DNA of 44,076 nt, from the NCBI GenBank assembly GCA_938017975.1, contig CALIKQ010000042.1, forward strand, positions 1 to 44,076, in the 5' to 3' direction. Below are positions 35,859-44,076 of this stretch, piece by piece. How positions within the stretch are numbered: the first letter of the stretch is position 1; each line of letters opens with the position of its first letter. The translations under genes and the position numbers were made by a program. Under the pieces are notes generated by a model. It was not told the DNA's origin. It did not search any database and was given only the letters and a program-made list of their open reading frames with translations. Origin of the DNA: an uncultured Pseudomonadales bacterium. Its GTDB lineage: Bacteria > Pseudomonadota > Gammaproteobacteria > Pseudomonadales > Azotimanducaceae.

Positions 35859-36749
35859 TTAATGCCAACTCAAATTAAATGCGTCACCCCTTCGATGCAC
35901 CTTGGCGGCGTGGCTGGGTCCAAAGTGCGCGGGCATCAGTAGATGGCCGTTCTCTGCGCAATCCTCGAGTAAAGCCAGGCGCGTAGCGATAGCCTGTTCA
36001 GGTAGCTCGCAATAAGCGCTGTTCATGGTGGGCTCGTAAACTTGGAGTGGGTGATGACAAATATCGCCGCAGAAACGGGCTTCTTCGCCTTGGGACGACA
36101 AGGCAATGGTGAGGCTGCCCGGGGTATGACCGGGCGTAAGGTCGATATTGAGTCGATCGCTGATCAGGACCTGCGAATGAACCACCAGGTCTGTCTGGTG
36201 TAACACCGGCTGGATGCTGTCGAAATAGGTTTTCTGATTCACCAAAGCAAATTCATCCGTTGGATCAATTGCGTTCAGGGTTGCCTCAAGATGGCGCAGC
36301 TCGGCTTCGGCAATCACATAACGTGCGTTGGCAAATGTTGGCTGCCAAGTGCCATTGACCCAGACGGTGTTCCAACCCACATGATCAACATGAAGATGCG
36401 TACACAAGACATAGTCGATGTCGGCCGGAGAGAGGCCTGTTGATTGAAGGCGAGCCATCCAATCGGTATTCATCTCGTGCCAATTGCGATAGGGGGTACG
36501 GTCCTTATCGTTACCAATGCAGCTGTCGATCAGAATGTTGTGGTGCGGCGTCTCGATGAGCCATGCATGCATTGACGCGATGATGCGTCCGCTTTGCGCA
36601 TCAACATGATTGGGAAATAACCAGTCTTTGTGCTCGACCAACATTTCCGGATCAAATGCCGGGAAAAATTGCACGGGATCAAAGAGTGGGCCTAAGAGTT
36701 CCTCGATGCGTGTAATACGGGTGTCGCCAACCTGCCAGGATAGATTCAT
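35859..36749 (-). CDS. Metallo-beta-lactamase-fold hydrolase, lactonase-like
   Basis: A 296-residue cytoplasmic protein with CTHLHVDHVGWN (His118, His120, Asp122, His123), LTPGHTPGSLTI, the bridging Asp in FCGDICHHPLQ and the late PAHFGPSHAA. The arrangement is like the AHL-lactonase/AttM and methyl-parathion-hydrolase relatives. ATG at 36749 gives the family start; the open frame to 36821 has poor composition. It is divergent from the 2-hydroxyacid dehydrogenase gene and may supply or detoxify a lactone for that pathway (inference). Confidence 0.87.
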   Translation of the reverse strand: MNLSWQVGDTRITRIEELLGPLFDPVQFFPAFDPEMLVEHKDWLFPNHVDAQSGRIIASMHAWLIETPHHNILIDSCIGNDKDRTPYRNWHEMNTDWMARLQSTGLSPADIDYVLCTHLHVDHVGWNTVWVNGTWQPTFANARYVIAEAELRHLEATLNAIDPTDEFALVNQKTYFDSIQPVLHQTDLVVHSQVLISDRLNIDLTPGHTPGSLTIALSSQGEEARFCGDICHHPLQVYEPTMNSAYCELPEQAIATRLALLEDCAENGHLLMPAHFGPSHAAKVHRRGDAFNLSWH

Positions 36750-36946
36750 AAGGATCAATACTTTTCTGAGTGCCTGTGAGACTATAAACCAACGCGATGC
36801 GTTTCGCGCCGTAATCATCATTGGTCATCAGTAACCGGACTGGAGGCGATGTTGCCCCCCGGGCCAAGCAATAAGGTCAGCACTTCGAGTAGCGTTTAGG
36901 TCCAGGCTGAGGGAAAAGACAAAGAGGGGAAAAGGCAGGAGAATCC

Positions 36947-37996
36947 ATGAAAAAGAAAGTAGCAATGCAGTTACCGGCGGTGGCCAAAGAAGCCCCAGTC
37001 TCAGTCCGATATGGGTTGGAGCTCGAAGCCCTCGACGCCATTGCCGAGATCATCGAAGTTGATGGGTCATCTCCGGCGAGTTTTATTGAGGGCGCCCGGC
37101 ATGCAGATGCGGTCATGACGTCCTGGGGTATCAAAATTGATGCAGAAATTATCGCGGGATTAGAGCAGTGTGTGGTGATCGGTGTAGGTAGCGTAGGCGT
37201 CGATATGGTGGATGTTGATGCAGCGACCCGGGCCGGCATTGTGGTTACTAATGTGCCAGATGTCTTCATCGAAGAAGTTGCGGATCACACTTTGATGCTG
37301 CTTTTAGCAAGCGGGCGCCGGGTTAAACTGATGGACAAGATGTCAGGTGATGGACGGTGGTATAAGGGTCGCCCTGTCTTAAATCACGTGCCCCGTTTGT
37401 GGGGCCAAACATTAGGGTTGATATCGTTTGGTAATGTCGCCACCGCGGTCGCGAGGCGGGCTAAAGCCTTTGGACTGCATGTCATCGCCTATGATCCTTA
37501 TATTTCTGAATTGAAGATGACTGCAGAAGGTGTTGAACCCGTTTCTTATGAAGAGCTTCTAGAGCGCAGCGACTATCTCTCTGTCCATCCTGGGCTCAAT
37601 GAACAAACCCGGGGAATGCTCAGCGATGCAGAATTTGCAGTTATGAAAAATTCTGCGGTGGTCATCAATTGCGGTCGTGGCCCTGTAATCGACGAGGCGG
37701 CGCTTATTCGCGCGTTGGAGAACGGGGAGATTGCGGCCGCTGGACTCGATGTTCTGGAACAAGAACCCCCTGACTTGGATAACCCGTTGTTAAAAATGGA
37801 CAACGTTTTGATTACGCCGCATGCGGCTTCTGCCACAACCCGGATGCGGACCGAAACCCGGCGTCGTAACGGCAGAGAAGTTGCGTTGGCGTTGTCTGGG
37901 CGATGGCCGATGAGCTGCGTTAATCCTACGGTCTTGCCCCGAACCGAGCTTGAACGTTGGCAGCCGTACCCCATGGAACGCGGACCCAATCGATAA
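36947..37996 (+). CDS. D-isomer-specific 2-hydroxyacid dehydrogenase family protein
   Basis: A 349-residue NAD-dependent dehydrogenase of the phosphoglycerate dehydrogenase/CtBP family. Catalytic residues are in place: Arg244 (NCGRGPVIDE), Glu273 (LEQEPPD) and His292 (TPHAAS). The nucleotide loop is unusual: where GxGxxG is expected it reads SFGNVA (residues 160-165), so two of three glycines are Ser and Ala. ATG 36947 has GGCAGGAG upstream. It is 13 bp before the ThDP enzyme gene, in one operon. Substrate unknown. Confidence 0.9.
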   Translation: MKKKVAMQLPAVAKEAPVSVRYGLELEALDAIAEIIEVDGSSPASFIEGARHADAVMTSWGIKIDAEIIAGLEQCVVIGVGSVGVDMVDVDAATRAGIVVTNVPDVFIEEVADHTLMLLLASGRRVKLMDKMSGDGRWYKGRPVLNHVPRLWGQTLGLISFGNVATAVARRAKAFGLHVIAYDPYISELKMTAEGVEPVSYEELLERSDYLSVHPGLNEQTRGMLSDAEFAVMKNSAVVINCGRGPVIDEAALIRALENGEIAAAGLDVLEQEPPDLDNPLLKMDNVLITPHAASATTRMRTETRRRNGREVALALSGRWPMSCVNPTVLPRTELERWQPYPMERGPNR

Positions 37997-38009
37997 AGGA
38001 GATTGAGAT

Positions 38010-39638
38010 ATGCAAGTGACTCAAGCGATCGCTGAAATCTTAAAACAAGAAGGCGTTAAGTTTATTATTGGCTATCCAGTCAATCCGATTATCGAAGCGG
38101 CGGCCGTCGCAGATATTCGAACCATTATTGTTCGTCAAGAACGGGTGGGTCTGCATATGGCCGATGCGGTCAGTCGGCTCAGCAGCGGTGATGATATCGG
38201 CGTGTTTGTAATGCAGCATGGCCCTGGCGCGGAAAATGCTTTTGGGGGTGTCGCCCAAGCTTATAGCGAGTCTGTGCCTTTGTTAGTGATCCCTGCCGGC
38301 TACCAGCGCAGGCTTGCCCATTACTACCCCAACTTTAACTCCACCTTGAACATGCAGCATGTCACTAAGTCGGCGGAGCCTGTCACCATGGGTAAGGCCC
38401 TGCCCGAGGTGATGCGGCGCGCGTTCTGGCAGTTGCGCAATGGCCGCGGCGGCCCTGTGTTGGTCGAAGTGCCCTTGGATGTTTTTCGGGAAGACGTGGG
38501 AGATTTTAACTATGTGCCTAGCTTCAAAGCACGCTCGATGCCGGATCCGGCGTCGGTCAATGATGTAGCCGCTGTCTTGGCAAGGGCCGAGCGGCCGGTC
38601 ATTTATGCAGGGCAGGGCGTACATTACGCCAAAGCTTGGGATGCGCTGAAAACCTTGGCTGAGACTTGGCAGATTCCTGTGACAACCAGTTTAGAGGGTA
38701 AGAGCGCTTTTCCCGAGGACCATCCCTTGGCGCTGGGTTCAGGGGGTCGAGCCATCCCCAAACCGGTTCATGATTTTTTACAAGATGCCGATGTCATCCT
38801 CGGCATTGGGTGCAGCTTTGCGCTCACGGCATTTGGCGTGCAGATGCCAAAGGGTAAAACCATTATTCATGCGACCCTTGATGCGAAAGACTTAAACAAA
38901 GATGTGCCAGCCCAGCATGTGCTGCTGGGGGATGCGAAGTTAACACTTGAAGCGTTGAACGCCGCAATGGAGGGCCAACCCAAGGATTCGGTTGCAGCCC
39001 GCTCCGATGTGCCCGCTCAAATTGCCGGGATTAAAGCGGAATGGCTCGAAACATGGATGCCCAAACTGACGTCGAATGCAGCGCCCATTAGCCCTTATCG
39101 CGTGATCTGGGAGCTTAAGCAGCGGGTTGATCCAGAAAATACCGTGATTACCCACGATGCGGGTAGCCCACGTGATCAATTGTCGCCTTTTTGGGAAAGT
39201 ACCCGGCCGCTCAGTTACATTGGTTGGGGCAAAACGACCCAGCTTGGATATGGGTTGGGTCTTGCAATGGGTGCGAAGCTGGCGAGACCAGAAGCGCTGT
39301 GCATTAACGTCTGGGGTGATGCCGCGATTGGCTTTACGGGAATGGATTTTGAAACCGCAGTGCGCGAGCGTATTCCTATTTTATCTATTTTGTTTAACAA
39401 CTTTTCGATGGCCATTGAGTTGCCGATTATGCAGGTCGCGACTGAAAAATATCGCAGTACCGATATTTCCGGTCATTATGCGGACATGGCCAAAGCCTTT
39501 GGGGGCTATGGCGAGCGGGTTACGGACCCTGGTGAGATCACGGCTGCCATCGAGCGCGGAATAGCAGCGACTGAGCGGGGTCAACCTGCCTTACTGGAAT
39601 TTATTACCGAGCAAGAGCTGGCAATTTCGACGTTTTAG
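38010..39638 (+). CDS. Thiamine-diphosphate-dependent enzyme, acetolactate synthase/2-oxoacid decarboxylase family
   Basis: A 542-residue three-domain ThDP enzyme. The pyrimidine domain has the activating Glu in RQERVGLHMADA near residue 44 and QHGPGAENA; the central domain is about 180-320; the ThDP/Mg motif is WGDAAIGFTGMDFETAVRE closed by FNNFS near residue 468, in place of the more usual GDG...N. AGGAGATTGAG precedes the ATG. Candidates are acetolactate synthase-like enzymes, oxalyl-CoA or sulfopyruvate decarboxylases and benzaldehyde lyases; the motifs do not separate them. No small regulatory subunit (IlvN) is present, which argues against branched-chain synthesis. Confidence 0.9.
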   Translation: MQVTQAIAEILKQEGVKFIIGYPVNPIIEAAAVADIRTIIVRQERVGLHMADAVSRLSSGDDIGVFVMQHGPGAENAFGGVAQAYSESVPLLVIPAGYQRRLAHYYPNFNSTLNMQHVTKSAEPVTMGKALPEVMRRAFWQLRNGRGGPVLVEVPLDVFREDVGDFNYVPSFKARSMPDPASVNDVAAVLARAERPVIYAGQGVHYAKAWDALKTLAETWQIPVTTSLEGKSAFPEDHPLALGSGGRAIPKPVHDFLQDADVILGIGCSFALTAFGVQMPKGKTIIHATLDAKDLNKDVPAQHVLLGDAKLTLEALNAAMEGQPKDSVAARSDVPAQIAGIKAEWLETWMPKLTSNAAPISPYRVIWELKQRVDPENTVITHDAGSPRDQLSPFWESTRPLSYIGWGKTTQLGYGLGLAMGAKLARPEALCINVWGDAAIGFTGMDFETAVRERIPILSILFNNFSMAIELPIMQVATEKYRSTDISGHYADMAKAFGGYGERVTDPGEITAAIERGIAATERGQPALLEFITEQELAISTF

Positions 39639-39933
39639 TGCAGTCCTTTGAGTCGTTTGGTAAGCGCGGTTAGCCATAAGGTTGGCGTCAGTCTCTCATT
39701 GACCGGCCGGCGGCTCCAGAGGCAAGATGAGGTGGGCAACGTACGGCCCTGTTAAAGCACACCGAGGGACAGAACGCTTAACCCAGGGATGAAAATGCGG
39801 CGCGGCCGTATAAATAATACCGGGAATTGAAGTAGAGCCGCTTGAAAGTAAGGTTCAGGGCTCGGATGTTACAGGCTCGAATCAAACAATGATGCGCGCT
39901 GTACCGATGATGAATGAGACACAGGAAAGAGTC
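39639..39933 (+). other. 295-bp gap before the molybdopterin oxidoreductase gene
   Basis: No gene is supported. The short minus-strand frame 39778-39975 runs into the molybdoenzyme gene. A GC-rich inverted segment (ACCGGCCGGCGG) is near 39700 and an AT-rich stretch GTATAAATAATAC lies at 39808-39820, flanked by CCG and CGG, which could be a -10 region or small operator. I could not fold a molybdenum-cofactor riboswitch with confidence. Confidence 0.4.
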
Positions 39934-42090
39934 ATGACCAAAACAACGCACAAAACTTTTTGCCGGTATTGTCACGCTTACTGCCCGATGGTGGCTGAAG
40001 TCGAGTCCGGGAAGGTGCTTTCAGTTAAGCCGGACACGAGCAACAGTATGTATGGCGGTTATACCTGCATTAAAGGCCGGCAGCTTGTTGAGCAAATGTA
40101 TCAGCCGGAACGACTGACCCAGACCTTAAAAAAAGGCGCTGATGGTTCATTTACGTCGATCAGCAGCAGTACGGCTTTCGACGAAATTGCGGACAAGGTT
40201 CGTGATCTGGTGGAGCAGTATGGACCTCGGTCAATTGCGACCTACAACGGAACCGTCGCCTTTCAGAATTCCGCACAACTGGTTTACAGTCGGGCCTTTC
40301 ATAACGCCTTGGAGTCACCCTCTTATTATACCAGCGTGACCATTGATCAACCTGCAAAGGTTTTCGTGGGTTCGCGTATCGGTTACTGGACTGCGGGAAG
40401 TCACACATTCCATGACTCAGATGTTTCGCTCATCATTGGCAATAATCCTTTGGTGTCTCACTACGCCCCGCCAGGAGGCGTGCCGTCGGTAAGTCCAGCC
40501 GCCCAGTTGCGGACGGCTAAAAAGAGAGGACTCAGGCTGATCGTGATTGATCCCCGAGAGACAGAGCTGGCCCGTCGCGCCGATCTGCATTTGCAGGTCA
40601 AACCTGGAGAAGACTCGACATTACTAGCTGGTATGCTCAATGTCATTTTTAAAGAAGGGCTGGAGGATCGAGAATTTTGTGAGCAGTTCACCAGCGGGAT
40701 AGAAACGCTAAAAGCCGAAGTGGCTGACTTTGATTTGGCGTTGGTTGCCGCGCGCACTGACGTTCCCGAAGCTTTGATCCAAGAGGCTGCGAGGATGTTC
40801 GCAGCGGGACCGCGAGGAGGCGCGATCACGGGCACGGGACCAGAGATGGGCGCGCACCCAAATCTTACCCAGCATTTGGTCGCCTCGCTGAATATTGCCT
40901 GCGGCCGGTTCTACCGCGCGGGTGACAAGATTCCCAACCCAGGCATGCTCTCGCCTCCATCGCCGAAAGTCGCGCAGGTTGTTGAAGTTCCAGTGGCTTG
41001 GGATCGGGGCGAGCGGTGTCGAGTACGCCCTGATCTCGGTGAGTTATTCACGCCGGGTCGTTTAGGCCCCTCACGTGAGATGCCCACGGGCCAACTGGCT
41101 GACGAAATTCTTACCCCGGGTGAGGGGAAAGTGCGCGCGCTGTTTGTAATTGCAGGGAATCCTCTGATGGCGTGGCCGGACCAAGCTAAAGCTTTGGCTG
41201 CGATGAAAGACCTTGACCTTCTAGTCTGCGTGGACCCTTACATTTCTGCGACGGCAGAATTGGCCCATTACGTCCTGCCGCCTAAATTAACGCTTGAGCG
41301 CGAGGATGTTACGCTTTTGTCTGATGCTTGGTATGAAAAACCGTATAGCCATTACAGCCGTGCTGTGGTTGAGCCAGAACATGATGTCATCGAAGAATGG
41401 GAACTTTATTGGGCGATGGCAAAGCGGTTGGATCTTGACATCCAAATCGGGCGAACCGAGATTCCCAATGACCCCAAGCCGGATAAATTGACGCTATTAA
41501 AAGCAATTACCGCAGGATCAAGAGTTGATCTTGATTGGCTCAGAGATAATCCTGGTGGACATACCTTTGATGACATTGAAGTTACAGTCGAAGCGGGCCC
41601 TGAGGGTGGCGGGGCTAGACTTCGGTTATTCCCCGAAGGCTTGGCGGAAGAATTCGAAGCCCTCCGCTCGGACCTTGGCGCATCGTCTGAGTACCCGCAT
41701 CTGTTGATCGGTTTTAGAAGTAAGTACGTGCTGAACTCGTTCGGTCGTAACCTTCCTGCGATTCGCGAAAAAAGCGGTTCGACGAACCCAGCGCATTGTC
41801 ATCCAGAAGATCTCATCGCTATGGGTGTCGAAGATGATGATGAGGTCACGATCACCTCAGCATTTGGATCCATCCCAGCAATCGTCAAAGCAAATGATCG
41901 AATCAAGCGTGGCGTCGTCGCCATGCATCACTGTTGGGGTTTGTCTCCAGATAAGCAGGGTGCGGTCCGAGAGAACGGCTCGAACACGAATCTGTTGGTT
42001 GACAGTGAAGCTGAAATTCAGCGTTATACAGGCATGGTTCGCTCGAGCTCGATTCCTATCAAGATTACCAAGGCTGCCTCAGGCATTTAG
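39934..42090 (+). CDS. Molybdopterin-dependent oxidoreductase (DMSO-reductase superfamily)
   Basis: A 718-residue enzyme that would bind a bis-MGD molybdenum or tungsten cofactor. The N-terminal [4Fe-4S] motif is Cys10, Cys13, Cys17 and Cys45 (CRYCHAYC...YTCIKG). Domains I-III follow, with the MGD motif GNPLMAWPDQ near 404 and the C-terminal dinucleotide-binding domain with HPEDLIAMGVEDDDEVTI. No Tat signal, so it is cytoplasmic. ATG 39934 has AGGAAAG upstream; in-frame ATGs at 39889 and 39907 are alternatives. No partner iron-sulfur or membrane subunit is adjacent. Formate, thiosulfate/polysulfide or hydratase-type reactions occur in this group. It ends 12 bp inside the convergent hydrolase gene. 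Confidence 0.93.
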   Translation: MTKTTHKTFCRYCHAYCPMVAEVESGKVLSVKPDTSNSMYGGYTCIKGRQLVEQMYQPERLTQTLKKGADGSFTSISSSTAFDEIADKVRDLVEQYGPRSIATYNGTVAFQNSAQLVYSRAFHNALESPSYYTSVTIDQPAKVFVGSRIGYWTAGSHTFHDSDVSLIIGNNPLVSHYAPPGGVPSVSPAAQLRTAKKRGLRLIVIDPRETELARRADLHLQVKPGEDSTLLAGMLNVIFKEGLEDREFCEQFTSGIETLKAEVADFDLALVAARTDVPEALIQEAARMFAAGPRGGAITGTGPEMGAHPNLTQHLVASLNIACGRFYRAGDKIPNPGMLSPPSPKVAQVVEVPVAWDRGERCRVRPDLGELFTPGRLGPSREMPTGQLADEILTPGEGKVRALFVIAGNPLMAWPDQAKALAAMKDLDLLVCVDPYISATAELAHYVLPPKLTLEREDVTLLSDAWYEKPYSHYSRAVVEPEHDVIEEWELYWAMAKRLDLDIQIGRTEIPNDPKPDKLTLLKAITAGSRVDLDWLRDNPGGHTFDDIEVTVEAGPEGGGARLRLFPEGLAEEFEALRSDLGASSEYPHLLIGFRSKYVLNSFGRNLPAIREKSGSTNPAHCHPEDLIAMGVEDDDEVTITSAFGSIPAIVKANDRIKRGVVAMHHCWGLSPDKQGAVRENGSNTNLLVDSEAEIQRYTGMVRSSSIPIKITKAASGI

Positions 42091-43320
42091 CTGTTCGAGG
42101 TAATGACTGTAGCGTTGTGTTAAGAAACGCGTAACGCCCAGTTTGGTGTGTTCGCTCCTTGGGGATGCGAACACATCAAAAGCATGTTGTGCCCTGGGTA
42201 CCTGAAGGTACACCACCGGCGCATTAGAAACCGCTTCAAGCTTTCTAGAAAATGCGGTTGCTAAGGCGACTGGAACAAGAGAATCATGAGTACCATGAAC
42301 GACCATCATGGCTGGTGCTTGGGGTGTAATGCGGTGGAGCGGTGATGCAGCGCTGTAGACCTCGGGAACGTTATCGCCGGTTTGTTTCACCACGGTTTTC
42401 TCAAGAAGGTCCTTGAGTAAGTCGTTGGGCTGCAGTTGATCCGCATCAGTCCAATCAAAAACGCCATAGAAGGGCACCGCAGCCTGCACAGTTGTATCAG
42501 CATCCTCAAAACCAGGCTGAAATTGAGGGTCATTGGGGGTGAGCGCCACTAACGCGGAGAGATGTCCTCCCGCTGAACCCCCGGTCACCGCGATGAAGTT
42601 TGGGTCACCCCCATAATCGCAAATGTTGTCCTTGATCCAGGCCAGTGCCGCTTTACAATCAACGATATGATCGGGGTGGGTTGCCTTTGGGCTGAGGCGG
42701 TAGGAAACCGAGCAACAGAGCCAGCCCTGCTTTGCCAAGTGGTGCATCAGCGGTAGCGCTTGGCCCTTCTTGTCGCCATACATCCAGGCGCCCCCATGGA
42801 TATGCAATAACACTGGCGCTGACGTTAGATCACCCTCTGGCCTGTAGAGATCAAGTTTTAGGCCGTGATGACCATAATCAATATCTGTTGTGATGTTGAG
42901 GCCGGTCTTGTCGTTTCGAAATGGCAGCAACATATCGGAGAAATCAGGGTTTAGCTGTAAACCGCTCGCCAAATCACTGGGAATAGCCTCGAAATAGTCG
43001 GCGCCCAATCCCTTTTTGAGCGCCGCCTCAACCGTGGGACCGAGTGCCATGCCTTGATAATGAACATGTAACAGGCCTGCCCAACTGGCAAACAGGGCCA
43101 GGACACCCAGCAGTCCCACCCAACCCGAAAAGTTACCGCCGGTGAGCAATAGCGTGCCAATCAATCCTTGCAGAAGAACAAGATGCAACGCCAGTTCGCC
43201 CCCAAGCCAACCAAACCCAAAACTTAATGTCATCAGTCGCCGCTCACGAAGCCTTGGAAAGTAAATATTCAGTGTCAGCAGGCTGCTGCCCAGAACAAAC
43301 AGAAACGCGGATATAGTCAT
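42079..43320 (-). CDS. Membrane-anchored alpha/beta hydrolase (HSL-type esterase/lipase)
   Basis: A 413-residue protein in two parts. Residues 1-90 hold about three hydrophobic segments, a membrane domain. Residues 145-413 are an alpha/beta hydrolase: HGGAWM oxyanion motif at 175-180, nucleophile Ser249 in GGSAGG, an acidic VHGTHDSLVP and catalytic His in QHAFD. ATG 43320 has AGG six bases upstream. The gene overlaps the end of the molybdoenzyme gene by 12 bp, convergently. It could act on esters of lipids at the membrane. Confidence 0.88.
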   Translation of the reverse strand: MTISAFLFVLGSSLLTLNIYFPRLRERRLMTLSFGFGWLGGELALHLVLLQGLIGTLLLTGGNFSGWVGLLGVLALFASWAGLLHVHYQGMALGPTVEAALKKGLGADYFEAIPSDLASGLQLNPDFSDMLLPFRNDKTGLNITTDIDYGHHGLKLDLYRPEGDLTSAPVLLHIHGGAWMYGDKKGQALPLMHHLAKQGWLCCSVSYRLSPKATHPDHIVDCKAALAWIKDNICDYGGDPNFIAVTGGSAGGHLSALVALTPNDPQFQPGFEDADTTVQAAVPFYGVFDWTDADQLQPNDLLKDLLEKTVVKQTGDNVPEVYSAASPLHRITPQAPAMMVVHGTHDSLVPVALATAFSRKLEAVSNAPVVYLQVPRAQHAFDVFASPRSEHTKLGVTRFLTQRYSHYLEQLNA

Positions 43321-43419
43321 GGTCACCTAATAAAATAAATGTTGTTTGATGGATTGTCGTGTTGAATGATGGCAACAGGTTTGTAAGACATTTGCCACCG
43401 CGACGGCTGGGATTGCACG

Positions 43420-44076
43420 CTAAAGCGCTGGCGACAAATTGCCATCGACATTGATTGCGGTACCGCTGATGTATCCCCCCGCATCTGAGCACAGTAAACA
43501 GGCAAGACTGGCACACTCATCAGCGTATCCCAAGCGTCCCATGGGCAATGATTTGCCCGCCTTTTTAATGAAGTCGCTAAGATCTTCATTGGCTCCGCTG
43601 GCCCTGTGCGCTCGCTCAATCTGATCGGACTCAATCCGGCCAATGTTTAGAGCATTGACCAAAACGTTATACTCTGCGCCCTCCCCAGCAAGAACCTTGG
43701 TCAGCGCCATGCCTGCAGCACGGGTCACTGAAGTTGGCGCGGAGCCTTTCGATGGTGTTTTGGCAAGGGTATTGAGCATATTGATGATGCGCCCCCAACG
43801 ATTTTTCTTCATTTCAGGGAGGACCAGTCGACTGAGTCTGACAGCAGCCATGAGCTTTAGATCGAGGTCGTATTGCCACTCGTCGTCAGAGATATCTTCG
43901 AAGGCACCGGCCTTCGCAAAGCCGGCGTTATTGATCAAGATATCGATGTGGCCGAAGTCATCGATCACTGCGGTATGAAGTTGGCTTAAAGCAGCTGCGC
44001 TCGAGACGTCGCAGGTATAACCTTTGGTTTTTTGACCAGTGCTTTGCTGGATTTGATTCGCTGCTTGTATAACCTC
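43420..44076 (-). CDS. SDR-family oxidoreductase, N-terminus outside the window
   Basis: The frame is open from the right edge to the stop at 43420; the visible part (about 219 residues) lacks the dinucleotide loop, which lies past 44076. It has the NNAG motif (LINNAGFAKAG) and a C-terminal GRLGYADECASLACLL and SGTAINVDG. The catalytic segment reads APTSVTRAAG: Thr where Tyr is usual and Arg where Lys is usual, a variant I associate with a known SDR subgroup. It precedes the hydrolase on the same strand with a 99-bp gap. Confidence 0.85.
   Translation of the reverse strand, partial: EVIQAANQIQQSTGQKTKGYTCDVSSAAALSQLHTAVIDDFGHIDILINNAGFAKAGAFEDISDDEWQYDLDLKLMAAVRLSRLVLPEMKKNRWGRIINMLNTLAKTPSKGSAPTSVTRAAGMALTKVLAGEGAEYNVLVNALNIGRIESDQIERAHRASGANEDLSDFIKKAGKSLPMGRLGYADECASLACLLCSDAGGYISGTAINVDGNLSPAL

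Noticed and set aside
39639-39933. Molybdenum-cofactor riboswitch before the molybdoenzyme gene
   Set aside because: Location is suggestive, but I could not identify the conserved motif or fold; a covariance-model search would be needed.
1-44076. CRISPR arrays, insertion sequences, toxin-antitoxin or defence islands
   Set aside because: No regularly spaced long repeats, transposase motifs or defence-gene signatures were seen; the only mobile-element signal is the partial integrase at the left edge.

Overview
The window reads as a chromosomal segment of a free-living, probably marine, gammaproteobacterium. The evidence is gene order: rnr-rlmB-rpsF-rpsR-(membrane protein)-rplI-dnaB-alr-radA, nrdR-ribD-ribH-nusB-thiL-pgpA and xseB-ispA-dxs next to ribA are arrangements I know from Pseudomonas and its relatives. 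GC is moderate, genes are densely packed, and there is no rRNA, CRISPR array or insertion sequence.

Layout. (1) 1-727: the left edge lies inside an integrated element. A partial minus-strand gene, probably a tyrosine-type integrase, faces away from the 3' end of a tRNA-Leu(CAG), and helically phased AGTATACC repeats lie between them. (2) 809-9785: housekeeping genes for RNA decay and modification, ribosomal proteins S6, S18 and L9, replicative helicase, alanine racemase and RadA. (3) 9787-11460: ettA, convergent with radA. (4) 11916-15931: nrdR and a tight riboflavin/thiamine/nusB/pgpA operon that lacks ribE (riboflavin synthase) and ribB. (5) 16011-25274: about 9.4 kb of catabolic or accessory genes inserted between pgpA and ribA. 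These are a glyoxalase II, an SDR without the usual catalytic Tyr and Lys, a GcvR-like ACT protein, a P450, a flavin monooxygenase preceded by four 16-bp tandem repeats, an exported or anchored metallo-beta-lactamase-fold hydrolase, a pair of acyl-CoA dehydrogenases that look like complementary subunits, and a VOC protein. (6) 25340-28972: ribA, convergent with xseB-ispA-dxs (isoprenoid precursors). (7) 29213-33616: an MFS transporter and LacZ-type beta-galactosidase operon. (8) 33945-35840: a lipoprotein M48 protease with TPR-like tail, divergent from a Nudix hydrolase. (9) 35859-44076: a second accessory block with a lactonase-like hydrolase, a D-2-hydroxyacid dehydrogenase, a ThDP enzyme, a molybdopterin oxidoreductase, a membrane-anchored esterase and a truncated SDR.

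How the parts work together. The core genes form ordinary growth operons. I infer that block 5 oxidises a hydrophobic substrate: P450 and flavoprotein hydroxylation, then CoA-ester dehydrogenation by a heteromeric acyl-CoA dehydrogenase. Block 9 looks like a pathway for 2-hydroxy or 2-oxo acids. Neither substrate can be read from the sequence. I did not find a clear new defence or mobile system. The items most worth following up are the acyl-CoA dehydrogenase pair, the SDR with a missing active site, the hydroxyacid dehydrogenase/ThDP/molybdoenzyme cluster, the phased repeats beside the integrase, and the 16-bp tandem repeats.
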